A stretch of DNA of 64,000 nucleotides from assembly GCA_025462735.1 (NCBI GenBank), contig JAOAPC010000024.1, positions 1 through 64,000 of the forward strand. Direction: 5' to 3'. This stretch comes from Acidobacteriaceae bacterium (GTDB lineage Bacteria > Acidobacteriota > Terriglobia > Terriglobales > Acidobacteriaceae). The translations under genes and the position numbers were made by a program. Under the pieces are notes generated by a model. That model was not told the origin of the DNA. It worked only from the letters and a program-made list of their open reading frames with translations, and searched no databases. Below are positions 35,706-44,103 of this stretch, in pieces. Every line of letters starts with the position of its first letter. Within the stretch, counting starts at the first letter, position 1.

Positions 35706-36638
35706 TCATTGCTGAACTGCCTCACTGCTCACCGACTTCCTCGAGTGCAGCGAGAACTCCACGTTGCGTTCCTGATTGACTTTGACGGTTTGCGCCAAGT
35801 CGACCAGCGCAAGCGGCACGTTCTGCTCCGCACCCTCCTGCGAAACGCAATGAATATCCGTGCCTTCCACCCAGTACCGGCTGGCCAACAATGCCGTGCC
35901 CGCCTGGAGCGCTATCACTGTTACTTGGCCATCACTCCTTGCGGCCGGGCCCGACTGCGGCTGGCTGTAAGTGATGCGTCGCACGACGGGAGCATCCGAC
36001 TGCGCAGTTGAAGCCGGCTGATACAGCGAGGGCGAAGTCGACTGGTAGCTGCTAGGGCGATAGCGCGGCGGCATGGGAACTGAGGCTGTCGCGAATGGCA
36101 CCTCAACATCATCCATTAGACGCAGGGTCAGGCGGCTCTCTCCCTTGAGCGCAGGAACTGGTCCTCGCGCCGGCAGGGTCATAATTTTGACCGGCCAAAA
36201 CAGGGGAACGGTCCAGAGCAACGCATCGCGCGTGGGATGGCCTTTGCCGCGTATGTCGCCATGTGGATCTACCTTGTAATGAGGGGCAGATATGACTTTG
36301 GCGGAGAGCGGCAGAATCTGCGCGCCGGGCAGAATCATGTGATCGAACTCTATTGTGAGCGAGCCTTTGCCCACGAAGTGACCAGGATTTTTGTAGTCCT
36401 GGAGGTGGCCGCCGAGCTGAGCGCCGCGGGGGAACACGGAGTGTCCAAACGATCCCAAAGGACCGAGATTACAAAGGACGGGATCGCCCACCAGGGCAGT
36501 TTTCGATGAAAAATTAGGCTCGTCCATGGTGCAGTGCAGGAGTGTTCCGGCGGGAATGATGTCCCTGACTGCAGCTTGAGCGAGAAGGGCTATAGAACAG
36601 AAAGCTGAAAGGATTAGAAGCAGGTACTTCCGAGACAT
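35706..36638 (-). CDS. Secreted protein, distant DGH-domain paralogue
   Basis: A 310-aa exported protein with signal peptide (1-22, ends LLAQA). A beta-rich N-terminal half follows (IPAGTLLHCTMDEPNFSSKT, then VGKGSLTIEFDHMILPGAQI), which looks like an envelope-stress or conjugation-type barrel. A Ser/Pro/Tyr-rich linker leads to a C-terminal domain (TVIALQAGTALLASRYWVEG, then ALVDLAQTVKVNQERNVEFS). The last domain aligns by eye with the ends of the proteins at 20571 and 21291 (xxYxxxG...LADLxxTVxxNxxRxVxF), but the DGH is replaced. A strong GGAGGCGCC ribosome site precedes the ATG. Function unknown. Confidence 0.65.
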   Translation of the reverse strand: MSRKYLLLILSAFCSIALLAQAAVRDIIPAGTLLHCTMDEPNFSSKTALVGDPVLCNLGPLGSFGHSVFPRGAQLGGHLQDYKNPGHFVGKGSLTIEFDHMILPGAQILPLSAKVISAPHYKVDPHGDIRGKGHPTRDALLWTVPLFWPVKIMTLPARGPVPALKGESRLTLRLMDDVEVPFATASVPMPPRYRPSSYQSTSPSLYQPASTAQSDAPVVRRITYSQPQSGPAARSDGQVTVIALQAGTALLASRYWVEGTDIHCVSQEGAEQNVPLALVDLAQTVKVNQERNVEFSLHSRKSVSSEAVQQ

Positions 36639-36755
36639 GGCGCCTCCTCATGACTTCGCTGAGAACACGCCCCCTTCTCGGTACCCGAGATAGGTAGGGA
36701 TTTTAGCATGGAACAGTGTGCGTTTTCACGCAAGTTTTTTGCGTGAAGCAGCCGG

Positions 36756-37871
36756 TCAGATCCGCATGGGCATGACGATGTAGCGGTACTTGTAGTCTTC
36801 GCTCTCGGCGGGGCGGAGCTGGCCAGCGGATTGAGAGTCTTTGAGTTCCAGGCGAACGTCACCGGCGCCCGCGGCCTTTAGGAAATCAATGATGTACTGG
36901 GCGTTGAAGCCGACAGTGAGCGGCTCGCCATTGTAGTCGACCTCGATGGAGTCTTCGGATTCGCCGGTTTCGGTCGATGACGCCGAAAGCTTCAGTTCGC
37001 CTTTCTCCAACTTCAGGCGCACGGCGCGGGAACGCTCGTCGGCAAACTGGGCCACGCGTGCGATGGCCGCGCCCAAGTCTTCGCCGTGCAGCGAAATGAT
37101 TCGAGTGTTGTCCTTGGGAAGCACGGCTTCGAAATTGGGGAACTGCCCGGTCAGTTGGCGGGAGGTCAACAGCCGCTGACCGATGCGGAAGAAGAGGGTC
37201 GAGTCGTCTTTGGCAAATTCAATGGTCTCGACGTCGGTCGAGTCCACCAAAGACCTGAGTTCGTCCATCGCCTTCTTCGGAACGAGAGTTTTCAATTCCC
37301 CGGAAACGCCTTCGAACTTTTCGTTGCTGCGTTCCACGTGAGCCAGGCGATGGCCGTCAGTCGCCACCATGGTTATGGACTCCGGCTTGAGCACCATCAA
37401 CGCGCCGTTCAGGGTGTAGCGGGATTCTTCATTGGCGATGGCGAAACTGGTGCGCGCAATCATGCCGCGCAGGACCTGGGCTGGAATTTTTACCACGTTG
37501 GCGGTCGGAAACACCGGCAGGCTGGGGAAATTTGACCGGGCCATGCCGACCATCTTTGTGTTGGAACGTCCGCAGCGAATGCTTACCCAGTGATTTTCGA
37601 GCAGCTTGATGGTGATGTCGGCATCCGGCAGCAGCTTTACATAGTCGTGCAGCTTGCGGGCGGGAATCGTGCACGCGCCTTCTCTCTTCACCTTGGCATT
37701 GCAGGAGGTGCGCAGGCTCAGATCGAGGTCGGTTGCCGTCAGCGAAAGCCGGTCGCCACCGGCTTCGAATAAATAATTTGAGAGGATGGGAATCGTCGTC
37801 TTGCGCTCGACCACTCCCTGGGTCGCGGCCAACTCCCGGAGTAGTTCGAACTTGCTGATGGTGATTTCCAT
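36756..37871 (-). CDS. dnaN: DNA polymerase III beta subunit (sliding clamp)
   Basis: Ring-shaped processivity clamp of the replicative polymerase. The ATG at 37871 is preferred because DnaN proteins start here (MEITISKFELLRELAATQGV); an upstream frame reaches 37916. It reads VVERKTTIPILSNYLFEA near the start, then GHRLAHVERS, and ends YIVMPMRI, the usual DnaN C terminus. Length about 371 aa is normal. It lies directly downstream of dnaA on the minus strand with a 391-base gap. Confidence 0.96.
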   Translation of the reverse strand: MEITISKFELLRELAATQGVVERKTTIPILSNYLFEAGGDRLSLTATDLDLSLRTSCNAKVKREGACTIPARKLHDYVKLLPDADITIKLLENHWVSIRCGRSNTKMVGMARSNFPSLPVFPTANVVKIPAQVLRGMIARTSFAIANEESRYTLNGALMVLKPESITMVATDGHRLAHVERSNEKFEGVSGELKTLVPKKAMDELRSLVDSTDVETIEFAKDDSTLFFRIGQRLLTSRQLTGQFPNFEAVLPKDNTRIISLHGEDLGAAIARVAQFADERSRAVRLKLEKGELKLSASSTETGESEDSIEVDYNGEPLTVGFNAQYIIDFLKAAGAGDVRLELKDSQSAGQLRPAESEDYKYRYIVMPMRI

Positions 37872-38262
37872 CGTGGAGGTTCCAATTGCGGAGGATGCGA
37901 TCGCTTCTACCGGCATAAGACCAAAGACCCCTGCTTGTGTGATGCGACCATCCTGAACGATCCAATTCAGGGTGTGGGCGCCTTACTTCTAGTACTTCCT
38001 TATATCAAATCAAAATACATTAAAACCAGTAGTAACCGTAGGTGGTTCGGAAAAGTGGAAATCTAAACCAAGTGTAATGCTTCCTTCACGTCCCGCCACT
38101 ACCTTCGTGTCCAAGATCAGACCCAATTGGAGGAGCCCATCACCGTACAAAGGGGAGCATTCCTGAGTTCCTCTCCTGGTATTTCACAACTTCCACAGCG
38201 TTCCCACAGCTACCGTTGCGCAAGACCCGCCGAAAACTGGAAATCACGAACGAAACCACTCT
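37872..38262. other. dnaA-dnaN intergenic region
   Basis: AT-rich at 37995-38030. Weak DnaA-box-like words occur (atttcacaa at 38181, cttccacag at 38190, gttcccaca at 38200, tggaaatc nearby). None is a close match to TTATCCACA. It probably holds the dnaN promoter; an origin here is possible but not supported strongly. Confidence 0.4.
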
Positions 38263-39645
38263 TTATCCGCCAAGTTGCTCGGTCAGCTTGTTGAGCATCC
38301 TGTTCAAATCTTTGTCGTTCTTTCGCGCCCCTTCAATTTTCTCGACCGAGTGGAGGACCGTGGTGTGGTGCTTGCCTCCAAACTGGCGACCGATTTCGGG
38401 AAGAGACGCTTCGGTCAGATGCTTGGCCAGATACATCGCAATCTGCCGCGGATAGACGATGGCCCGCGAGTTGTTTTTTGCCTTGATCTCCAGCAGCCTC
38501 AGGCCAAACTGCTCGGCGACGGCTTTTTGAATGGACTCAATCGTGACCTTGCGCGCCTGAGAGTCTATGAAGTTCTTCAGCACCTGTTGGGTGTAGGGAA
38601 GCGTGATCTCAGTGTTGGTCAGGGATGAGTGCGCTACTAGTCGGATCAGCGCGCCTTCGAGTTCACGCACGTTAGAGCGAATGTTCGAGGCGATGAACAA
38701 AGCGACGTCGGTGGGAAGCGTGATCCGCTCCTGCTCGCCTTTCTTTTGCAGAATCGCGACCTTGGTTTCGAGATCAGGAGGCTGGATGTCGGCGATCAGT
38801 CCCCATTCAAACCGGCTTCTCAGCCGGTCTTCGATCTCGGCCAGTTCTTTCGGCGACCGATCGCTGGCGATCACGATCTGTTTCATCGACTCGTGCAGCG
38901 CATTGAAAGTATGGAAGAACTCTTCCTGGGTGCGTTCCTTCTGCGCGAGGAACTGAATATCGTCGATCAGCAGGACGTCGACATTGCGGAACTTGTCCCG
39001 GAAGGTCGTCATCTTGTCATAACGCAGCGAGTTGATCATTTCATTGGTGAACTTCTCGCTGGAGACATAGCAGATGGAAGCCTGCGGCATCGCGCGCTTC
39101 ACCTCGTGCCCGATTGCCTGCATGAGATGAGTCTTGCCCATGCCAACACCGCCGTACAGGAACAGCGGGTTGTACGCTTTCGAAGGACGCTGCGCGACCG
39201 CCTGGCAGGCTGCGTGTGCGAACTGGTTGCCACTGCCAATGACGAATGCGTCGAAGGTATAGCGGGCGTTGAGTTGCGCCGCGCCGTCCCAATCGAAGCG
39301 CGATTGCGCAACGTGGATACCCGTGGAAGCCGCCGGGGGCGCGGAAAGCCCGCCATCGTGTCGGACCGGAGTCGCGGCAGGATCGTCCTCCGGTGTGACG
39401 AACTCCACGTCACGATAATCCATGTTGAGATTATCGAGCGCTTCCTGGATCAGGTCGGCGTATTTATCTCCCACATGGCGGAACTCCACGGTGGGAACGC
39501 GAACGTACATGATTCCGTTGCTCGAGTGACTATAGCGGGTGGGCTTAAGCCAGGTATCGTAAGAGTGCCGGTTGATTTTCTTTTCGAGCGCATCCAGGAT
39601 GCGCAACCACGGATTCGGAGAAAGAGTAGGAGTCGGAACGGACAT
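38263..39645 (-). CDS. dnaA: Chromosomal replication initiator DnaA
   Basis: Initiator ATPase that binds DnaA boxes and opens oriC. The protein has domain I (PNPWLRILDALEKKINRHSY), a short linker, then the AAA+ domain with Walker A GGVGMGKTHL and Walker B VLLIDDIQFL. Domain IV has the DnaA signature GRQFGGKHHTTVLHSVEKIE. The ATG at 39645 is preferred over a TTG two codons upstream. About 460 aa, normal. It is divergent from rpmH, but separated from it by about 3.3 kb instead of the usual few hundred bases. Confidence 0.97.
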   Translation of the reverse strand: MSVPTPTLSPNPWLRILDALEKKINRHSYDTWLKPTRYSHSSNGIMYVRVPTVEFRHVGDKYADLIQEALDNLNMDYRDVEFVTPEDDPAATPVRHDGGLSAPPAASTGIHVAQSRFDWDGAAQLNARYTFDAFVIGSGNQFAHAACQAVAQRPSKAYNPLFLYGGVGMGKTHLMQAIGHEVKRAMPQASICYVSSEKFTNEMINSLRYDKMTTFRDKFRNVDVLLIDDIQFLAQKERTQEEFFHTFNALHESMKQIVIASDRSPKELAEIEDRLRSRFEWGLIADIQPPDLETKVAILQKKGEQERITLPTDVALFIASNIRSNVRELEGALIRLVAHSSLTNTEITLPYTQQVLKNFIDSQARKVTIESIQKAVAEQFGLRLLEIKAKNNSRAIVYPRQIAMYLAKHLTEASLPEIGRQFGGKHHTTVLHSVEKIEGARKNDKDLNRMLNKLTEQLGG

Positions 39646-40110
39646 AATCAAAAATTTAAGAGGGGCCGCTGGCTGGGGCAGCGCCTTGGCTAAACCAACT
39701 TACTGTTACGGTATATCGCTTCGTTTACCAGAGAGAAGCTGCGTTCGACGAAATGGCGGCGGAACCGAATTCGATCAGGTTCAACAGAGCGTCATGCTAG
39801 CACAAAATTTTTCTGTTTGTGGAAATCTTTTCCAGAAAAATTTTTGCGATGTTTATTCCAACCGCTAAGAAAATTTTCTGTCAAGTAGCAGAGTTGTAAA
39901 TGCCGCGAGAGTTGTGCAAAGAAGCGGTGCACGAACCGCGCGCAGCGCCGGCGATCAGGATTTTTTCTTAGCCATTGCGAAATTATTTGTTCACGCGCTC
40001 CCGTCCAAAAGATTTTGCGCTTGTGCTTCGAAAATATTTGCAGCCCGAGAGTCTACACCTTTTCTTCCGATTTGTATGTGACGCATTCTTACTTCAAGGA
40101 GGGAAGGCTG
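39646..40110. other. Upstream region of dnaA, possible part of oriC
   Basis: The stretch 39800-39900 is strikingly AT-rich (acaaaatttttctg, cagaaaaatttttgcg, aagaaaattttctg), as expected for a duplex-unwinding element. A DnaA-box-like word lies at 39816 (tttgtggaaat, complement atttccaca), with weaker words at 39912 and 39987. It also has to hold the dnaA promoter. Functional origin status is inferred from position only. Confidence 0.45.
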
Positions 40111-41802
40111 TTACGGATTTGTAAGCGCGGCAGTGCGGCACTCCTGCGGAGAGTAGAGCAGCTCAAAACGTTCCGGCAGTTTTGCGTCGGCACGCTGATA
40201 ATGGGCCGCGATGTACTCGACGAGCCTTGGATTTGTGCGAACAAGCTCCAGGCTTTCGCGGCCATTCATCGCGGACTCAGGATTGAGCAGGATGAGCGCC
40301 GTCCGACTCTGCTGCAATGCGTCGATGTGGGCTTGTTGCACCTGATCGCTTCGCGGCCACAAGTAATACGTGTCCCAGAAGGGCGCGCGCGTGTTCAGGA
40401 ACGCATACAGGCCCGGGTAATACGGCGCCTCCATGAATTTTCCGTCCCCCGGTCCGCACTGGCGAAATGCCGTCTCGACAGTCTTCATTAGTTCGGCTTG
40501 CGCTGCGTCAACTTCGAAAAGCCTGCCGTCGATTCTGATTTGTTCCACGCTCGCTGGCGCATAGTGTCTCGTCCTGAGATGCTGGACCAAAGGCTCCATA
40601 GGCAGCCAGCAGGCAAGAATGAGAAATGCGAGAACACAAAAGACAGCCACAGACCAGCGTCGCGCAGCTGTGCGCCACAGATGAGCGGAGAATGCGCCGG
40701 CGGCGATCACGAAGGGCACAACACCTTGTGCTATGTGGAAAAAATCGGAGGTGTAAAAGGCGTGAACCAGAAAACCGACGCCGGCTGCCGATGCGGCAAC
40801 GGAGAGCCATTCCGCTCCGTCGAGTTCAGCTCTGGATCGCGCGGCGCGCCAGAGTAAGAACGCGTACGTGACCGGGACGGCTACACACAGCCAGGAAACT
40901 GCCCGGGCCTGTAGCAAATCCAGTCCATGCAGTCCTCTTAAATGAACGTGCCAGGGGAATGGAATTGGCAGCGACCACGACCAACTTGGAGTCATGAGGA
41001 TGGAATCCCAAAACGGGGAAGCGAAACTGTGAACTCCTAGGATCATGAAGAGGACAGGCGAATAGCCGATAGCGATTCCTCCCGCGACAGCGGCGAGCAC
41101 GCGAGTGAGCCGAGGCGTTTCACAACGAATTCTTAGCAACACATAGCCGATGACGGCGGCGATTGAACAAAATACGCCGGAGTTTCTTCCGACGAACGCC
41201 GTCAATCCGATCACGAAGCCGAGAAGCAGCCATCTCTTAAACCGTTGCGGAGCAGCAAACAAGAACGCAATTGCCGCGACGGCAATCAGTGACAGCGTCT
41301 GTTCATAAATTTTGTGACGGGGGAAGCCAAGCACGACCCCAAGCAGGAGAAGAATCAATATCCGCCAGGAGCGGCTGAGACCGGCGCGAAACATTGCAAG
41401 ATAAGCGAGTGCTAACCCAACTATCGCGAACAGATAATTTGCCAGTAGCTGCTCGAAGAAGCCGCTTCTGCCGAGCAGCTTGAAAACAGCCGCGGACCAG
41501 TAGTACCTGCCGGGGTCATAGCTGAAGAAGTCGCGGAGCGGAACATCTCCCAAGGCGGTGCGCTGACTTATGTACCACAGCCAGCCTTCGTCGCCCAAGT
41601 TGAAGCCGTAGCGACACTGAAGCGACAAAACAGTCAGCGAGACCGCAGCGCTGAGTAGTAAAGCTTCTGAGATGTTGAGCCATTTCGCAGGCGGCACTTC
41701 GGTCCGCAGCTTGTCGACCGCCGCTGGAGAGGTCGTTTGCCCCCGCGATGCGAACGATGTACCGAAGACGACAGTGACGAGCGCAATTAACAGGCGCGGC
41801 AT
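40111..41802 (-). CDS. Polytopic membrane protein, GT-C-like
   Basis: A 563-aa protein with about ten to twelve hydrophobic helices and a soluble C-terminal domain (about 430-560). The first periplasmic loop has FNLGDEGWLWYISQRTALGD, then DVPLRDFFSYDPGRYYWSAA. This pattern (acidic residues, then YDPG) resembles dolichyl-phosphate-mannose-type glycosyltransferases of the GT-C fold. The C-terminal domain has APYYPGLYAFLNTRAPFWDT. The exact sugar donor and acceptor are unknown. It lies between dnaA and rpmH, where such genes are not usual, so it is probably a later insertion. Confidence 0.65.
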   Translation of the reverse strand: MPRLLIALVTVVFGTSFASRGQTTSPAAVDKLRTEVPPAKWLNISEALLLSAAVSLTVLSLQCRYGFNLGDEGWLWYISQRTALGDVPLRDFFSYDPGRYYWSAAVFKLLGRSGFFEQLLANYLFAIVGLALAYLAMFRAGLSRSWRILILLLLGVVLGFPRHKIYEQTLSLIAVAAIAFLFAAPQRFKRWLLLGFVIGLTAFVGRNSGVFCSIAAVIGYVLLRIRCETPRLTRVLAAVAGGIAIGYSPVLFMILGVHSFASPFWDSILMTPSWSWSLPIPFPWHVHLRGLHGLDLLQARAVSWLCVAVPVTYAFLLWRAARSRAELDGAEWLSVAASAAGVGFLVHAFYTSDFFHIAQGVVPFVIAAGAFSAHLWRTAARRWSVAVFCVLAFLILACWLPMEPLVQHLRTRHYAPASVEQIRIDGRLFEVDAAQAELMKTVETAFRQCGPGDGKFMEAPYYPGLYAFLNTRAPFWDTYYLWPRSDQVQQAHIDALQQSRTALILLNPESAMNGRESLELVRTNPRLVEYIAAHYQRADAKLPERFELLYSPQECRTAALTNP

Positions 41803-41828
41803 GAGGCGAATCGTACCTCAGCGGCAGA

Positions 41829-41905
41829 TATGTGGATATTTACCGTCAGAGAACGTGGGAACTAAATCCGCCAACGTCAATGAGTGATATGGCGATTTAT
41901 CAACA
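41829..41905. promoter_or_regulatory. Two DnaA-box-like words
   Basis: tgtggatat at 41831-41839 (complement atatccaca) and ttatcaaca at about 41898-41906 each differ from the DnaA box TTATCCACA by one base. They lie between the GT-C-like gene and a small membrane protein gene. The second word lies at the end of a repeat described at 41877. Confidence 0.4.
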
Positions 41906-42262
41906 GTTGTCACACAGGAGACTGGCGGGTAGTGGGTTAATTTGAAATCTTATACATGAACTCCTGCATAGAAGAAAATGGCACCGAGATAAGAAATTGC
42001 GACCAGACACCAGAACGTCTTCGGGTCTTTGGCGCGGTAGATCAAGCCCTGACCGCGTGTTATGGCTGTTCCTGTAAACGTTTCAATCACGGCTACGAGC
42101 AACAAAAGGCTTCCCAAGAGGAAGAAGCGATCGGTAAACAGGGATGCAACACGATCCTCCATTTGTCTCCGTACTCCCACCGCCATGCTCTCGGACTCTC
42201 AAGCAGCGTGCAAGCCCAGGAAGAGCCTGAAAGCCCCTCAATGAGTGTAATGGCGATTTATC
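41877..42262. repeat. Direct repeat tcaatgagtg..atggcgatttatc
   Basis: The word tcaatgagtgatatggcgat (from 41878) recurs at about 42238 as tcaatgagtgtaatggcgat with two changes, both followed by ttatc. A third, inverted partial copy (gttatcactcattgacc) lies at 42840-42856. The copies bracket the two small minus-strand genes at 41950 and 42296. Confidence 0.75.
41950..42186 (-). CDS. Small membrane protein
   Basis: A 78-aa protein, not recognised. It has two hydrophobic helices (RFFLLGSLLLLVAVIETFTG and FWCLVAISYLGAIFFYAGVH) joined by a polar loop (RGQGLIYRAKDPKTF). Starts at 42186 and at 42162 (GGAG 5 bases upstream) are both possible. It is flanked by the direct repeat at 41877 and 42238. 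The size and the regular helix-loop-helix pattern argue that it is real. Confidence 0.55.
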   Translation of the reverse strand: MAVGVRRQMEDRVASLFTDRFFLLGSLLLLVAVIETFTGTAITRGQGLIYRAKDPKTFWCLVAISYLGAIFFYAGVHV

Positions 42263-42295
42263 GCCAACCGACCAGCTCTGTCTTTCCTTTTGCGT

Positions 42296-42847
42296 TCAAG
42301 CGTTGTCCTCCGCAACGACATTGCCGAAATGTATGAAAGATTGTTCTCGCGCGACATAAATGTGCACCGAGGCAGGCTCCGAGCACCAAGCGGCTTTTAT
42401 GAGTGCGTCTCCAATGGCGTGAGGCAATTCTGGATGGACGAATGGGCAATCGCTGTCCCGCAATGCTTGGAGGTGCTGAAGCAGAGCACGGTTCGGCCCA
42501 GCTTGCTTCTCTGGATTCGCTACGACATCGGTCCTTTTTAAGTCGGCCTGATAGCGCACATCCGAACGAACGAAGAGGTGAATACTCCAGTGTGGATTGA
42601 ACAAATCCTCAATTTCGCCGGAGTGGATAAAGGCGGACAGGCGGCCTACTGGCGTGAAAAGTCGTCCCCCGGCACTGTTGCGGAGAACATGGGAGACTTC
42701 CGCTATAACTGCGCCTGCTGATTTGTACTCAGGTAGGGCGATGTACTCGCCGTCCAGAAGCTCAATCCCGTTTCTCATTCGCTCAGAAAAGGCTGGCATT
42801 GGGAAATTCAGTCTACCAGTATGGTTGACGCAATCAGGCGTTATCAC
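42296..42847 (-). CDS. Hypothetical protein
   Basis: A 183-aa soluble protein of unknown family, read from a GTG at 42847. It contains LLDGEYIALPEYKSAGAVIA, then FIHSGEIEDLFNPHWSIHLF, and ends YVAREQSFIHFGNVVAEDNA. Alternative starts (ATG at about 42799) would lose a short N-terminal stretch. The start overlaps an inverted copy of the tcaatgagtg repeat. It lies in the block that separates dnaA from rpmH. No function is suggested by the sequence. Confidence 0.5.
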   Translation of the reverse strand: MITPDCVNHTGRLNFPMPAFSERMRNGIELLDGEYIALPEYKSAGAVIAEVSHVLRNSAGGRLFTPVGRLSAFIHSGEIEDLFNPHWSIHLFVRSDVRYQADLKRTDVVANPEKQAGPNRALLQHLQALRDSDCPFVHPELPHAIGDALIKAAWCSEPASVHIYVAREQSFIHFGNVVAEDNA

Positions 42848-42859
42848 TCATTGACCTTC

Positions 42860-42998
42860 TAAAGCCCTTAGGGCGTAGCGGAAGTTTGCCCGGAGTGTAC
42901 TACCGGGTCGTTTTACCTTATCCGCAGCTGTCATTTATACTTTCATTTCACTCAAATTAAGCAATGCACTAGCTGAGGACAGGAGCGCAAGACTTTTC
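42860..42998 (+). promoter_or_regulatory. Upstream region of rpmH with -10-like element
   Basis: A small hairpin (cccggagtgtactaccggg, about 42889-42907) is followed by an AT-rich segment with TATACT at about 42936. A suitable -35 is not clear. AGGAGCG lies 15 bases before the rpmH start. Confidence 0.35.
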
Positions 42999-43154
42999 AT
43001 GCCGAAACGTACATTCCAGCCGAACCGCCGCCACCGTTCGAAGACGCACGGCTTTCGCACACGTATGAAGACCCAGGGCGGACGCGCGGTGATTTCCCGG
43101 CGCAGAGCCAAAGGGCGCAAGCGAGTTTCTGTAAAGCCGGGATTTCGCGAATAA
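42999..43154 (+). CDS. rpmH: 50S ribosomal protein L34
   Basis: A 51-aa ribosomal protein beginning [20 protein letters not shown], followed by [20 protein letters not shown], the invariant L34 pattern, and ending KPGFRE. It heads the rpmH-rnpA-yidD-yidC-jag series that classically lies next to dnaA. It was located by reading the sequence; it is shorter than most open-frame length cut-offs. Confidence 0.97.
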   Translation: MPKRTFQPNRRHRSKTHGFRTRMKTQGGRAVISRRRAKGRKRVSVKPGFRE

Positions 43155-43291
43155 GATTTCTGAGTAGAACCGCTCCGGGCCACGGGACTTGGAACTATAG
43201 ATTTCAGATCATCCGATTTCGGACGCAATTCAAAAAATCTGCAATCTCGATACGCTTTCTGAAATCCTATCCCTGGCGACTGGAGCCGGAT

Positions 43292-43693
43292 TTGCCCAAC
43301 CCCGCTCGGCAACACGCAGCGAAAAAGTTTCCGAAAGGTCGTCGATTGTTACGGCACTCGGACTTTGAGCGAGTTTACAAGCAGGGGCGGAGACATTTTG
43401 CGGCGCACCTCACGGTGTTTTACCTGCTGCGGGAAACGGAACAGGACCTGAACGGTTTGCGTATTGGCTTTACAGTGGGCAAGGCGCTTGGCGGCGCGGT
43501 CCAGCGGAACCGCATCAAGCGCCGTTTACGCGAAGCCGTCCGGTTGGGTGGATTTTCGCCTGGCGTTGCCGTTGACGTGGTCATTAATCCGAAGCGGTCG
43601 GCGTTGGCCGCGGATTTCAACGAACTGCAGAGCGAAGTCGCAAAGGCTTTCCGGGTGCTTGAGAGATCGTTAGAGAAAGGTAAGCTGAACTGA
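43292..43693 (+). CDS. rnpA: Ribonuclease P protein component
   Basis: Protein subunit of RNase P, which helps the catalytic RNA process the 5' ends of tRNA precursors. It is 133 aa from a TTG start at 43292. It reads RRLLRHSDFERVYKQGRRHF and contains the RNR signature FTVGKALGGAVQRNRIKRRL. The start is not certain because the N terminus is variable and no strong ribosome site is seen. It follows rpmH by 137 bases and precedes yidD by 3 bases. Confidence 0.95.
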   Translation: MPNPARQHAAKKFPKGRRLLRHSDFERVYKQGRRHFAAHLTVFYLLRETEQDLNGLRIGFTVGKALGGAVQRNRIKRRLREAVRLGGFSPGVAVDVVINPKRSALAADFNELQSEVAKAFRVLERSLEKGKLN

Positions 43694-43696
43694 TCG

Positions 43697-44098
43697 ATGC
43701 CAGCCTTTGAGGTGCCAGGTTCCGGACCCCACATTTTGATAAGTAAACGGCTTGGAGTCGCGACAAAGGTGGTTTTATTGTGGCTGCTGCGCGGATATCA
43801 ACGCGCGATATCACCTTTGTTTTTGCCTTCTTGCCGCTACGTACCGACTTGCTCGGAATACGCCGCTGAAGCCGTAGATAAATATGGAGCGGTGCGCGGC
43901 TCCATGATGGCGTTGGGCCGCCTGCTTCGCTGCCATCCCTTTGTGCGCGGCGGGTTTGATCCGGTCCCGAATCGCGACGCTCGTGTGCAGGACGAGATTG
44001 AGATTTTCCCCCGGACGAGGGCGTCCGGGGCTACGCGAGCCGCTGCTGCACGAGCCGTGGCTATAGCGGACCGAATCTGTTCCCATACCACCCACTGA
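43697..44098 (+). CDS. yidD: Membrane protein insertion efficiency factor YidD, with palindrome-derived tail
   Basis: Small amphipathic membrane-associated protein that helps YidC insert proteins. The conserved core is residues about 25-95 ([20 protein letters not shown], then [15 protein letters not shown], with three conserved Cys). [17 protein letters not shown] follows. At 133 aa it is longer than typical YidD (about 70-85 aa). An unusual N-terminal extension and a 35-residue C-terminal tail account for this. A GC-rich REP-like palindrome at 44009-44030 supplies part of the tail ([12 protein letters not shown]). It lies between rnpA and yidC as expected. Confidence 0.93.
   Translation: MPAFEVPGSGPHILISKRLGVATKVVLLWLLRGYQRAISPLFLPSCRYVPTCSEYAAEAVDKYGAVRGSMMALGRLLRCHPFVRGGFDPVPNRDARVQDEIEIFPRTRASGATRAAAARAVAIADRICSHTTH
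44009..44030. repeat. GC-rich REP-like palindrome inside yidD
   Basis: ccccggacg-aggg-cgtccgggg, a perfect inverted repeat around a gaggg-type centre, in the 3' end of the yidD frame. The following ctacg matches the border of other copies (7851). Confidence 0.85.
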
Positions 44099-44103
44099 GT
44101 CGA

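Noticed and set aside
37995-38215. An origin of replication in the dnaA-dnaN gap
   Set aside because: The DnaA-box-like words are all poor matches, so a claim was not made beyond noting them.
42238-42856. Integron-like attC sites around the small genes
   Set aside because: The repeats lack a proper GTTRRRY core and paired inner boxes, and no integrase is present in the window.
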